From an uncultured Lysobacteraceae bacterium (GTDB lineage Bacteria > Pseudomonadota > Gammaproteobacteria > Xanthomonadales > Rhodanobacteraceae), in the NCBI GenBank assembly GCA_946482585.1, contig CAMLSI010000228.1, positions 1 through 8,282 of the forward strand: 8,282 nt of DNA. Reading direction: 5' to 3'. The notes beneath the pieces are model-generated. The model saw only the letters and a list, made by a program, of their open reading frames with translations, was not told the DNA's origin and searched no databases. Below are positions 1 through 6,013 of this stretch, piece by piece (position 1 is the stretch's first letter; each line of letters opens with the position of its first letter). The translations under genes were made by a program, and so were the position numbers.

Positions 1-106
1 CCCGGCCCATGCCCCAGAAGCGCAGCACGGTGCGCTCGTCGGTGCGGCTGCAGGCAGTGAGCAGCGCCAGCACCAGGCAGGCCAGCAAGGCGAGGCGTGG
101 TCTCAT
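1..106 (-). CDS. ABC transporter sugar-binding lipoprotein, N-terminal fragment
   Basis: Only the first 35 codons lie in the window; the gene continues beyond the left edge. The visible protein is a lipoprotein signal peptide (basic MRPR, then an alanine/leucine-rich core) ending in a lipobox LTAC with Cys19 as the predicted lipidation site. The mature start then contains TVLRFWGMGR. A hydrophobic strand followed by FWxMG soon after the lipobox is typical of family 1 extracellular solute-binding proteins for sugars and oligosaccharides, which hand their ligand to a MalF/MalG-type permease. The start ATG overlaps the stop of the upstream GH144 gene as ATGA and has no good Shine-Dalgarno at normal distance (the nearest purine run is about 24 bases away), so translational coupling is likely. 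The family call rests on a short fragment plus context; another periplasmic lipoprotein cannot be excluded. Confidence 0.62.
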   Translation of the reverse strand, partial: MRPRLALLACLVLALLTACSRTDERTVLRFWGMGR

Positions 107-1584
107 CGGCGCACCGGCCGCGCCTGCGGACCTTCGTCGAGCCAGCCGCCGCGAAAACCGGCGCGCACGAGGCCGCGACGAACATAGGGATTGCGCCGCA
201 TGACTTCCCAGACGAAGCCGTCGCGATAGTTCGCGATCATGGTCACGATCGGTCCCTGATCGATGCCGATGTAGTCGCTCGCGACCCAGCCGAGCTCGGG
301 CACGATGCGGCCGGTCTTCAGCGGCGTCTCGTAGGAAAAGCTCGGATTGAATGCATCGAGAAAGCCGTACTTCGCATAGATCTCATGACCGTAGCGCCGG
401 TGCATTTCCTCGATCGCGGGCATCACGATCTCGGGCGCGAACGGCAGCGACGCGACGGCGGCGGTCGGCGCGATCGTGCCGTCGTCGAAGGCGTCGGCGA
501 TGCCGGCGCCGCGTGCGGAATAGTGGCGGAATTCGCGCTGCTGGCCGTCGAACTGCAGCATCGCCGCCTGCGGTCCGTCGCTCGCGGTGATGCCCCAGAC
601 GTTTTCGCCATAGCCTTTCCAGCGCATCGGGTTGGCGATCGCGTAGTTGCGCTGCGCATAGGTCGCGCGGCGGCTGTTTTCGAAATAGTCGAGGCCGCGG
701 CGACGCATGTATTCGTCGCGGATGCCGCGGAAGTCGATCCAGACGTGCGAATACTGATGACCGAACAGCGGGCCGAAGCCGAGGTATTCCTGCTTCTGGT
801 ATTCGCCCCAGGCGCGGTCGTAATTGCGCGTCCACGCCGTCCAGGCATCGTCGGCGATCGGATGCGTCGGGGAGCCGAGCGCGAGCACGTAGACGAGCAT
901 CGCTTCGTTGTAGCCCTGCCAGTCGTGCGGAATGAAACCTTTCTCCGGGTACCAGCCCATCGAGATCAGCGGCTTTCTCACCTGCAGCCAGGGCCAGTCC
1001 ACGCGCGCATAGATCGCGTCGGCGAGGATGCGGATTTCGGCTTCGGGCGGCTCGTCGCGGTCGTAATAGGTCTGCGCGAACAGCACCCCGCCGAGCAGCA
1101 GCGCCGTGTCGACCGACGACAGCTCGACCCAGGACGCGAAGCGCGTGCCGTCGTCGAGCTTCAGGAAATGGTAGAAAAATCCATTGTGTCCGGCCTTGCC
1201 TTCCGCATCGGCGCCCTGCGGCGCGGTCGCGAAGAAGCGCAAAGTCGTCAGGGTGCGGTCGCGCGCCTGTTCGCGCGTGATCCAGCCGCGCTCGACGCCG
1301 ATCGCATAAGCGGTCAGACCGAAGCCGACCGCGGCGATGCTCGAAAACGCTTCGGTATACGGATAGCGGTCCGGCACGAGCGCGTTGGGCCGGTCCGAGG
1401 TTTCCCAGAAGTAGTCGAACGTACGCCGCTCCAGATCCTCGAGCAGCGGCGTCAGCGGCGGATGGAGCAGCGCGACTGGCACGTCGCTCGCGGGCGGCGG
1501 CGGATCGCCGCAGGCGCCGAGCGCCAATAGCAGCACGGACAGCGCCACGCGCAGTGCCGGCTTCTTCGACACAGAATGCGTCAC
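103..1584 (-). CDS. GH144 / glycoamylase-like lipoprotein, probable beta-1,2-glucan-active hydrolase
   Basis: A protein of 493 residues from the chosen GTG start. Residues 8-25 form a lipoprotein signal with lipobox LGAC (Cys25), so the enzyme should be membrane-anchored and face the periplasm or cell surface. From about residue 50 it looks like the glycoamylase-like domain (PF10091) of family GH144: an RRTFDYFWE opening, VELSSVDTALLLGG near 153-166 with acidic Glu154 and Asp159, GYNEAML near 224-230 with Glu227, and the aromatic block near 265-285 (LGFGPLFGHQYSH). Characterised GH144 enzymes cleave beta-1,2-glucan, releasing sophorose or longer oligosaccharides; the older database name is 'glucoamylase family protein'. 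Frame-compatible starts reach 1785, but those extensions translate a repeat element and would bury the signal peptide. GTG at 1584 has GGAGAGGG ten bases upstream; GTG at 1572 is the alternative. The stop overlaps the next start (ATGA). The family call is firm; the substrate is inferred. Confidence 0.85.
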   Translation of the reverse strand: MTHSVSKKPALRVALSVLLLALGACGDPPPPASDVPVALLHPPLTPLLEDLERRTFDYFWETSDRPNALVPDRYPYTEAFSSIAAVGFGLTAYAIGVERGWITREQARDRTLTTLRFFATAPQGADAEGKAGHNGFFYHFLKLDDGTRFASWVELSSVDTALLLGGVLFAQTYYDRDEPPEAEIRILADAIYARVDWPWLQVRKPLISMGWYPEKGFIPHDWQGYNEAMLVYVLALGSPTHPIADDAWTAWTRNYDRAWGEYQKQEYLGFGPLFGHQYSHVWIDFRGIRDEYMRRRGLDYFENSRRATYAQRNYAIANPMRWKGYGENVWGITASDGPQAAMLQFDGQQREFRHYSARGAGIADAFDDGTIAPTAAVASLPFAPEIVMPAIEEMHRRYGHEIYAKYGFLDAFNPSFSYETPLKTGRIVPELGWVASDYIGIDQGPIVTMIANYRDGFVWEVMRRNPYVRRGLVRAGFRGGWLDEGPQARPVRR

Positions 1585-1592
1585 TCGTGGAA

Positions 1593-1777
1593 CGCCCTCT
1601 CCCCCGAGCGGGCTCGGGAAAGGGGACTGGGGTGAGGGGGAGAAGCGCAAATTCACCTCGCAATACGATCTTCGCTGCATTTCGATGACGCGACGTTTGT
1701 GCGAAACCCCTGACGCCGAGCGTCGCTGTCGTTCCCTCACCCAGCCCCCTCTCCCGAGCCCGCCCGGGGAGAGGGCG
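1593..1777. repeat. Inverted pair of REP-like repeats (MITE/REPIN-like unit)
   Basis: Two related segments of 46 bases (1593-1638) and 44 bases (1734-1777) face each other in inverted orientation about 95 bases apart. Both share the pattern CGCCCTCTCCCC, then a GGGCTCGGG core, then a CTGGG(G)TGAGGG end, with a few substitutions and small indels. Each copy can also fold alone: 1603-1618 gives CCCGAG/CTCGGG around a CGGG loop, and the right copy pairs CCCTCTCCC with GGGAGAGGG. The pair could fold as one long stem. I saw no open reading frame for a transposase and no convincing target-site duplication at the edges. Short GC-rich elements of this look are common between proteobacterial genes. The unit occupies most of the 225-base gap between the receptor gene and the GH144 gene, so it may tune or attenuate transcription of the downstream genes. 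No T-run follows either hairpin on the minus strand, so neither is a classical terminator. Confidence 0.8.
1595..1602 (-). promoter_or_regulatory. Ribosome binding site of the GH144 gene, lying inside a repeat
   Basis: GGAGAGGG on the minus strand lies ten bases before the GTG at 1584. It is the only good purine-rich site near a start that leaves an intact lipoprotein signal peptide. It is formed by the outer end of the left REP-like repeat, so the same bases would pair in that repeat's hairpin, and folding could hide the site. Confidence 0.45.
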
Positions 1778-1809
1778 TCGAACACTTTTTTGCCGCCGAC
1801 GCCGGATCG

Positions 1810-4638
1810 CTAGAAGCGATAGCGCGCACTGATCTGATAGCTGCGCGGCGGGCCCTTGGTGCAGCTCGGCTCGCCGAACGATGGCTCCGCCGAGTTGCCG
1901 TTGAAGCAGCCGTAGTTCGTGAAGTTGAAGATGTTGAACGCGTCGGCTCGCACTTCGACGGCCTGGCTGCGGCCGAACTTGAACTCCTTGGACAGCGCGA
2001 GATCGACCTGGCGATACGCCCAGTAGTTGTCCAGCACGAAATCCTGGCGGTCCGGATACGCGCCACCGAGCAGGATGCCGCCGTTGTAGGCATAGCCGTT
2101 GCGGCCCACGTCGAAGGGGTCGCCGGAATTCAGGGTGATCAGCCCGGTGAGACGCATGTCCCACGGCATTTTCACGGTGCCGTTGATCACGACGTTGTGC
2201 TTGGCGCCGACACGATTCGCGAGGTAGTCGGCCGGCGTCGGATAGTCGAGCGAATACGCATCGCCGCCCTGCTTCTTCGCGAGCTGGAAGGTCCAGTTCA
2301 ATCCGAAGCCCCAGCCGGAGTCGTCGGTATAGGGTTTCTCCAGGGTCAGGAACAGACCCTTGGACGAGTAGTTCTTCGTCGAGGAGATCAGCACCGGGCT
2401 GTAGTTGTTCGGGAGCGGATTGATGAAATCGCCGTTCGGCCGGCGATTGCCCCAGATCCAGGTGAATTGCCGATAGCCGAGCACGCGGCTGTAGGTCAGC
2501 GTCGCGATCCAGTCGCCGAGTGTCTGCTTGATGCCGAGCGAGAACGCGTCGCTGTAGGGCGGCTTGGTCTTGTTGTTGAGCAGATCGATTTCGCCGCTGC
2601 CCGCATTGCCGCCGCTGATGAGTTCCTGCAGCCCGGCCACGGTCAGGTAGCGCGGGTCCCAGGCCACGGCCGGATTGCCGTCGACCGGCGAACCGTCGCG
2701 CGAGAAGTAGATCGTGTAGTACGGATACTGCGAGTGGAACGCTTCCTGGATCGGATTGTCGAGCGGCGTGCGGTCGTAGTAGCGGCCGGCGCCGCCGGTC
2801 AGGATCGTCGACTGGTCGGCGTCCTTGCTGACGTCCAGGGAAAAGCCCAGCCGCGGCTGGAACGCGCCCTTGTAGCCTTCGCGTTCGCTGCCCGTGCTGA
2901 TGTAGTCGTGCGACAGGCCGAGGAAGTCGACGACAGCGTACTGGCTCTGCGGCGTGACGTAGTCGTTGTTGTATGCGTCCGACTCGTAGTCCCAGCGCAG
3001 GCCGAGATTGAGCTGCAGGCGCTCGTTGACGTCCCAGTCGTCCTGGATGAACAGGCCGGTCTGCGCGTTGTCGATGTTCGCGCGCTTGCCGATCGGCGAA
3101 TAGTTGACGCGGTACGGGATCTCGAATCCGGTGGCATAGCGGAAGTTGTACGAATAGCGCGGATTCGCCGTATTGTTTTCCACCAGTTCCAGTTTGTACT
3201 TGGCATACTTGACGCCCATCTTGACGACATGGTCGCCGTGCCAGTCGATCGTGTCGAAGGTCACGTCGTCGCGGAACGTCCAGTGTTCCTGATGCTTGTC
3301 CTGCAGGCTCGCCGCGCCGCCGACGACGCCCGTACCTTCGTAGTCGCGCGAGACTTCCGTCGTCACCGCCGGGCGCGGCGAATAGGTGTATTCGCCGCGG
3401 TTGATCAGCATATCGTTCACGAAACTGCGGCCGCGGAACTGCCATTTCAGCAGCGCGTCGTTGACTTCGTTGTCGCGGTCCTGGCGCGCGATGTAGGCCG
3501 TCGTCGTACTGATGCCGATGACTTCGGTGTCCTTGCGCCGCGACAGCGTGAAGTCGACCGAATTGTTGTCGTTGGGTCGCCAGGTCAGTTTGCCGAAACC
3601 GACCTTCTGCTCGAACGGCACGTCGAAATTGCCGTTGTACTGCGTGAAATCGGGCTCGCCCGTGTAGCGCGGATCGGTCGGGTTGCGGAAGAAGATGGGC
3701 TGGTTGCCGTTTTCCTCCTTGGCCTCGTAGCTCACGAAGAAGTGCAGCACGTCGGGAATGATCGGTCCGCCGAGCGTCGCGCCGTATTGCTCGCGCGAAT
3801 AGTCGGGCTTCGGGAGTCCGCGCTTCTCGCTGAAGTAGTCGTTCTCGACCATGTCCTTGTTCTGGTAGTAGCCGTAGGCCGTACCGTGGAACTCGTTCGT
3901 GCCCGACTTCGTCACCGCCGTGATGATGGCCGTGCCGGCCTGCTCGTATTCGGCCTTGTAGTTCTGCGTCAGGACGCGGAATTCCTGGATCGCTTCCTGC
4001 GAGAACGGATTGCCGCGGCTGGAATCCTGGCCGACGAGGCCGCCCTGCAGGATGTTGTTCTTGAGGTTCGCGCCATCGATGAAGACATTGGTCTGGTTCG
4101 CCGGTTGTCCGGCCGCGGAAATGGTCTTGCTGTAGCGGTCGTTGGAGACCACGACACCGGGCGCGAGCGCCGCGAACGCCAGAAAGTTGCGATCGCTCTG
4201 CGGCAGGGTACGCATCTGCTCCTGCGTGATGTTGGTCGCGACCTCGGAAGTCTTGAGCTCGATCGGCGCGGTCGCGACGACCTGCACCTGCTCGAGTTCC
4301 ACCGTGTCCTTCGCGCCGAGATCGAGCGTCAGCTGCTGGCCGACCAGGACCTGCACAGTCTGCGAGCCGCCCGAGGACGCGCTGACTTCGTAGCTGCCGG
4401 GACGCACGCCGCTGAGCACGTAGCGGCCGTCGGCGCCGACCGTCGCGCGCGTGGTGTAGCCCGTCGCGATGTCGCGCGCGACGACCTCGGTACCGGCTGC
4501 GGCGCCCTCGACTTTGCCGCGTATCGTCGCGTTGACGTTCTGCGCGAGCGCATTGCCGCCGGCACAGAGCGCCAGCAACAGGCCTATCGTCGCGGCGAGC
4601 GCGTTGCGTGCCGCATAGCTTTTTGTTGTCGTTTCCAC
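1810..4638 (-). CDS. TonB-dependent outer-membrane receptor with carboxypeptidase-regulatory-like N-terminal domain
   Basis: A 942-residue active transporter of the outer membrane, energised by TonB-ExbBD and, by position, a probable importer of a carbohydrate. Residues 1-33 are a signal peptide (basic start, ATIGLLLALCAGG core, ALAQ cleavage area). Residues about 36-110 form a carboxypeptidase-regulatory-like beta-sandwich (IRGKVEG, DGRYVLSGVRPGSYEV). VELEQVQVVATA near 113-124 is a possible TonB-box region. The plug follows at about 128-245 (QMRTLPQSDRNF, NVFIDGANLKNN, AIITAVTKSGTNEFHG), then the beta-barrel to a C-terminal aromatic ending YRF, as expected for BAM-dependent assembly. The arrangement is that of Oar-like receptors common in Xanthomonadales. 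The start is GTG, supported by GGGGAGG eight bases upstream. It lies 52 bases after the LacI-type gene, so it is probably cotranscribed with it. The family is certain; the cargo is inferred from the GH144 neighbour. Confidence 0.93.
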   Translation of the reverse strand: METTTKSYAARNALAATIGLLLALCAGGNALAQNVNATIRGKVEGAAAGTEVVARDIATGYTTRATVGADGRYVLSGVRPGSYEVSASSGGSQTVQVLVGQQLTLDLGAKDTVELEQVQVVATAPIELKTSEVATNITQEQMRTLPQSDRNFLAFAALAPGVVVSNDRYSKTISAAGQPANQTNVFIDGANLKNNILQGGLVGQDSSRGNPFSQEAIQEFRVLTQNYKAEYEQAGTAIITAVTKSGTNEFHGTAYGYYQNKDMVENDYFSEKRGLPKPDYSREQYGATLGGPIIPDVLHFFVSYEAKEENGNQPIFFRNPTDPRYTGEPDFTQYNGNFDVPFEQKVGFGKLTWRPNDNNSVDFTLSRRKDTEVIGISTTTAYIARQDRDNEVNDALLKWQFRGRSFVNDMLINRGEYTYSPRPAVTTEVSRDYEGTGVVGGAASLQDKHQEHWTFRDDVTFDTIDWHGDHVVKMGVKYAKYKLELVENNTANPRYSYNFRYATGFEIPYRVNYSPIGKRANIDNAQTGLFIQDDWDVNERLQLNLGLRWDYESDAYNNDYVTPQSQYAVVDFLGLSHDYISTGSEREGYKGAFQPRLGFSLDVSKDADQSTILTGGAGRYYDRTPLDNPIQEAFHSQYPYYTIYFSRDGSPVDGNPAVAWDPRYLTVAGLQELISGGNAGSGEIDLLNNKTKPPYSDAFSLGIKQTLGDWIATLTYSRVLGYRQFTWIWGNRRPNGDFINPLPNNYSPVLISSTKNYSSKGLFLTLEKPYTDDSGWGFGLNWTFQLAKKQGGDAYSLDYPTPADYLANRVGAKHNVVINGTVKMPWDMRLTGLITLNSGDPFDVGRNGYAYNGGILLGGAYPDRQDFVLDNYWAYRQVDLALSKEFKFGRSQAVEVRADAFNIFNFTNYGCFNGNSAEPSFGEPSCTKGPPRSYQISARYRF

Positions 4639-4646
4639 TGTTACAG

Positions 4647-4653
4647 CCTCCCC
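4647..4653 (-). promoter_or_regulatory. Strong ribosome binding site fixing the GTG start of the receptor
   Basis: GGGGAGG on the minus strand is eight bases before the GTG at 4638. An ATG just upstream (4656-4654) opens a frame that stops after four codons (ATG GGG AGG CTG TAA), so it is not the receptor start. The strong site explains efficient use of GTG. Confidence 0.7.
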
Positions 4654-4690
4654 ATGGTGACGCTTCGACGATCGGATTCGCGCGCCGGTC

Positions 4691-5710
4691 TCATCCCGTG
4701 CCGTCCGACGCGCAGGACTGGCGCACGACGAGCTCGCAGGCCAGCACTTCGGCCTGCGTGTCGGCGTGATCGGGTTGTTCGATGCGCGCGATCAGGCGCG
4801 CCATGGCGCGCTCGCCGAGATCGGCGATGCGCACGCGGACCGTGGTCAGCGGAGGCGTCGTATAGCGCGCCATCGGAATGTCGTCGAAGCCGACGAGCGC
4901 GACGTCCTGCGGCACGCGCACGCCGAGCGCATTGAGCGCGAACAGGCAGCCGACCGCCATCGCGTCGTTGGCCGCGAAAATCGCATCGATGCGACGGCCC
5001 GATGCCGTGATCGCACGCGCCGCGCGGTCCCCGGCCGCTTCGGTGAAATCGCCGTCGACGACGAACGGATCGACGCCGGGCAGCAGGTCGGCCAGCGCCT
5101 GCTCGTAGCCGCGCCGGCGTTCGATTGCGTCGAAGTTCTGCTCGGGACCGGCGACGAGCGCGATGCGGCGGAACCCGCGTGCGACGAGATGGCCGACCAT
5201 CGCGTAGGCGCCCGCGAAATTGTCGACGCTGAGTGCGTCGTACTCGCCGTCGATATGCGTGTTGACGAGCACCGTCGGCACGGCCGACGGCAGGTTGTCG
5301 GCGAGCAGGCGCGCGTCCGCGTGCGGCGACATCACGAGCAAGCCGTCGACGCGTCCCTGCAGGGCGCGCAACGCGCCGGCGGCCTCGTCGGCGGAACCGT
5401 GCGAACTGGACACGAGGAGATGCAGTCCACTGCGCCGCGCGGCGAGGTCCATGCCGCGGATCAGTTCAGAGAAGAATTCGCCGTAGAGGTCGGGCAACAG
5501 CGCGCCGACGGTCTGCGTGCGCCGCGTGATCAGACTGCGCGCAGCGCCGTGCGGCATGTAGCGCAGTTCGCGCGCGATGTCGACGATGCGCGCACGCGTT
5601 TCCGGCGTGACGCTGTCGTGCCCGTTCAGCGCGCGCGACACCGACGCGACCGACACGCCGGCGCGGCGCGCGACATCCTTGATCGTTACGGTCGAGCCAC
5701 GGATCGACAT
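4691..5710 (-). CDS. LacI/GalR-family transcriptional regulator
   Basis: A 339-residue DNA-binding repressor of LacI type from the chosen start. An N-terminal helix-turn-helix lies at about residues 9-30 (TIKDVARRAG, then SVASVSRALNG). The hinge helix at about 53-62 carries AARSL, whose leucine intercalates in the minor groove in this family. A periplasmic-binding-protein-like effector domain fills about 65-330, with family hallmarks such as VGALLPDL, DALSVDNFAGAYAM, IFAANDAMAVG and VALVGFDDIPMARYTTPPLTTV. An in-frame ATG exists at 5746, but it overlaps a LacI-type operator. ATG 5710 has GAGGG nine bases upstream and puts the helix-turn-helix at the usual distance from the N-terminus. It is the first gene of the sugar-uptake block, so it probably controls that block and itself, responding to a mono- or oligosaccharide from the imported glycan. 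The effector is not readable from sequence. Confidence 0.93.
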   Translation of the reverse strand: MSIRGSTVTIKDVARRAGVSVASVSRALNGHDSVTPETRARIVDIARELRYMPHGAARSLITRRTQTVGALLPDLYGEFFSELIRGMDLAARRSGLHLLVSSSHGSADEAAGALRALQGRVDGLLVMSPHADARLLADNLPSAVPTVLVNTHIDGEYDALSVDNFAGAYAMVGHLVARGFRRIALVAGPEQNFDAIERRRGYEQALADLLPGVDPFVVDGDFTEAAGDRAARAITASGRRIDAIFAANDAMAVGCLFALNALGVRVPQDVALVGFDDIPMARYTTPPLTTVRVRIADLGERAMARLIARIEQPDHADTQAEVLACELVVRQSCASDGTG

Positions 5711-5719
5711 CGGGTGCTG

Positions 5720-5724
5720 CCCTC
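5720..5724 (-). promoter_or_regulatory. Ribosome binding site deciding the LacI-type start
   Basis: GAGGG on the minus strand is nine bases before the ATG at 5710. The competing ATG at 5746 lies within the operator and its transcription-start area, which favours the inner start. Confidence 0.5.
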
Positions 5725-5731
5725 GAAGCGA

Positions 5732-5745
5732 TGTAAACGTTTTCA
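5732..5745. promoter_or_regulatory. LacI/GalR-type operator (cre-like palindrome)
   Basis: TGTAAACGTTTTCA is an imperfect palindrome with the central CG that LacI/GalR-family proteins recognise through the hinge helix, and it fits the cre-like consensus TGWAANCGNTNWCA. It lies 22 bases upstream of the start chosen for the LacI-type gene and touches a weak -10 candidate, as expected for autorepression. I saw no equally good copy elsewhere in the window. Confidence 0.7.
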
Positions 5746-5774
5746 TCTTGAACTCGCACGAACGGCTTTGTCAT
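5745..5774 (-). promoter_or_regulatory. Weak sigma70-like promoter candidate for the LacI-type gene/operon
   Basis: On the minus strand, ATGACA (5774-5769) and CAAGAT (5750-5745) are separated by 18 bases. The -35 candidate is fair and the -10 poor. The main support is position: the operator begins at the downstream end of the -10, so a bound repressor would block initiation. No other promoter was evident in this gap. Confidence 0.3.
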
Positions 5775-5786
5775 GCTGCGGCACGG

Positions 5787-5811
5787 AAAACTCGCCCGGA
5801 CGGGCCCGAGT
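5787..5811 (-). terminator. Possible Rho-independent terminator after nadE
   Basis: On the minus strand ACTCG pairs with CGAGT, and CCC with GGG above a two-base bulge, followed at once by TTTT. It lies about 200 bases past the nadE stop and just before the LacI-type promoter candidate, a sensible boundary between the two units. The stem is broken and the T-run overlaps the last paired base, so efficiency is doubtful. Confidence 0.35.
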
Positions 5812-5931
5812 CAGACTCGCCCAAGAGGCAGAATCGCCTTTTGAATCAGCGCGTTGTGCTCTGGTTACCGTGGAACCGCTCGGCACAGGATGTTGCCGAT
5901 CGCGATCGGGCGCGTGCGCTTGCTCGGTGCG

Positions 5932-5960
5932 GGCGAGTCCGGGCCTGCGCCGGACTCGCC
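5932..5960 (-). repeat. Perfect 11-bp hairpin downstream of nadE
   Basis: GGCGAGTCCGG at 5932-5942 and CCGGACTCGCC at 5950-5960 are exact reverse complements around a 7-base loop. It lies about 54 bases past the nadE stop. No T-run follows on either strand, so it is not a standard Rho-independent terminator. It could protect the 3' end of the nadE transcript or aid Rho-linked termination. Confidence 0.6.
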
Positions 5961-6013
5961 GACTCCAAGAATCGGCGGGACGGCGGTTTTCGGGGGGGTC
6001 AGCTAAGCGGATC

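Larger units (their letters stand above)
5711..6013. other. Gene-free intergenic stretch between nadE and the LacI-type gene
   Basis: These 303 bases hold no open frame that looks like a protein; the frames crossing them are low-complexity shadows. The stretch contains the LacI-type ribosome binding site, operator and promoter candidate, a terminator-like hairpin (5787-5811), a perfect 14-base palindrome CCGATCGCGATCGG (5896-5909), a perfect 11-base-pair hairpin (5932-5960) and a run of seven G (5992-5998). The heptamer ACTCGCC occurs at 5790-5796, 5815-5821 and 5954-5960, and inverted at 5932-5938. I found no tRNA or known riboswitch. Confidence 0.6.

Noticed and set aside
97..1530. A 477-codon plus-strand frame opposite the GH144 gene.
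   Set aside because: It is antisense to a strong family match, with no ribosome binding site or domain of its own.
1685..1712. A second LacI-type operator in the gap before the GH144 gene (ACAAACGT on the minus strand).
   Set aside because: Only one half-site is suggestive; the other half does not match the palindrome.
1585..1785. An N-terminal extension of the GH144 protein to position 1785.
   Set aside because: It would translate both repeat copies as proline/glycine-rich sequence and push the lipoprotein signal about 90 residues inside the protein.
383..3445. A 1020-codon minus-strand frame spanning the receptor and GH144 genes.
   Set aside because: It is frame-shifted relative to both clear families, arginine-rich and without domains; the correct frames carry signal peptides and conserved motifs.
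2197..4935. A 912-codon open frame on the plus strand opposite the receptor gene.
   Set aside because: It is an arginine/valine/aspartate-rich mirror of the receptor coding strand with no recognisable domain, and it runs past the receptor start into the regulator gene. GC-rich third positions commonly keep antisense frames open.
5811..5880. A possible tRNA-like segment (CCTTTTGAATC near a GGTT/AACC arm).
   Set aside because: No proper acceptor stem, anticodon stem or T-loop consensus could be formed; only a 4-bp arm fits.
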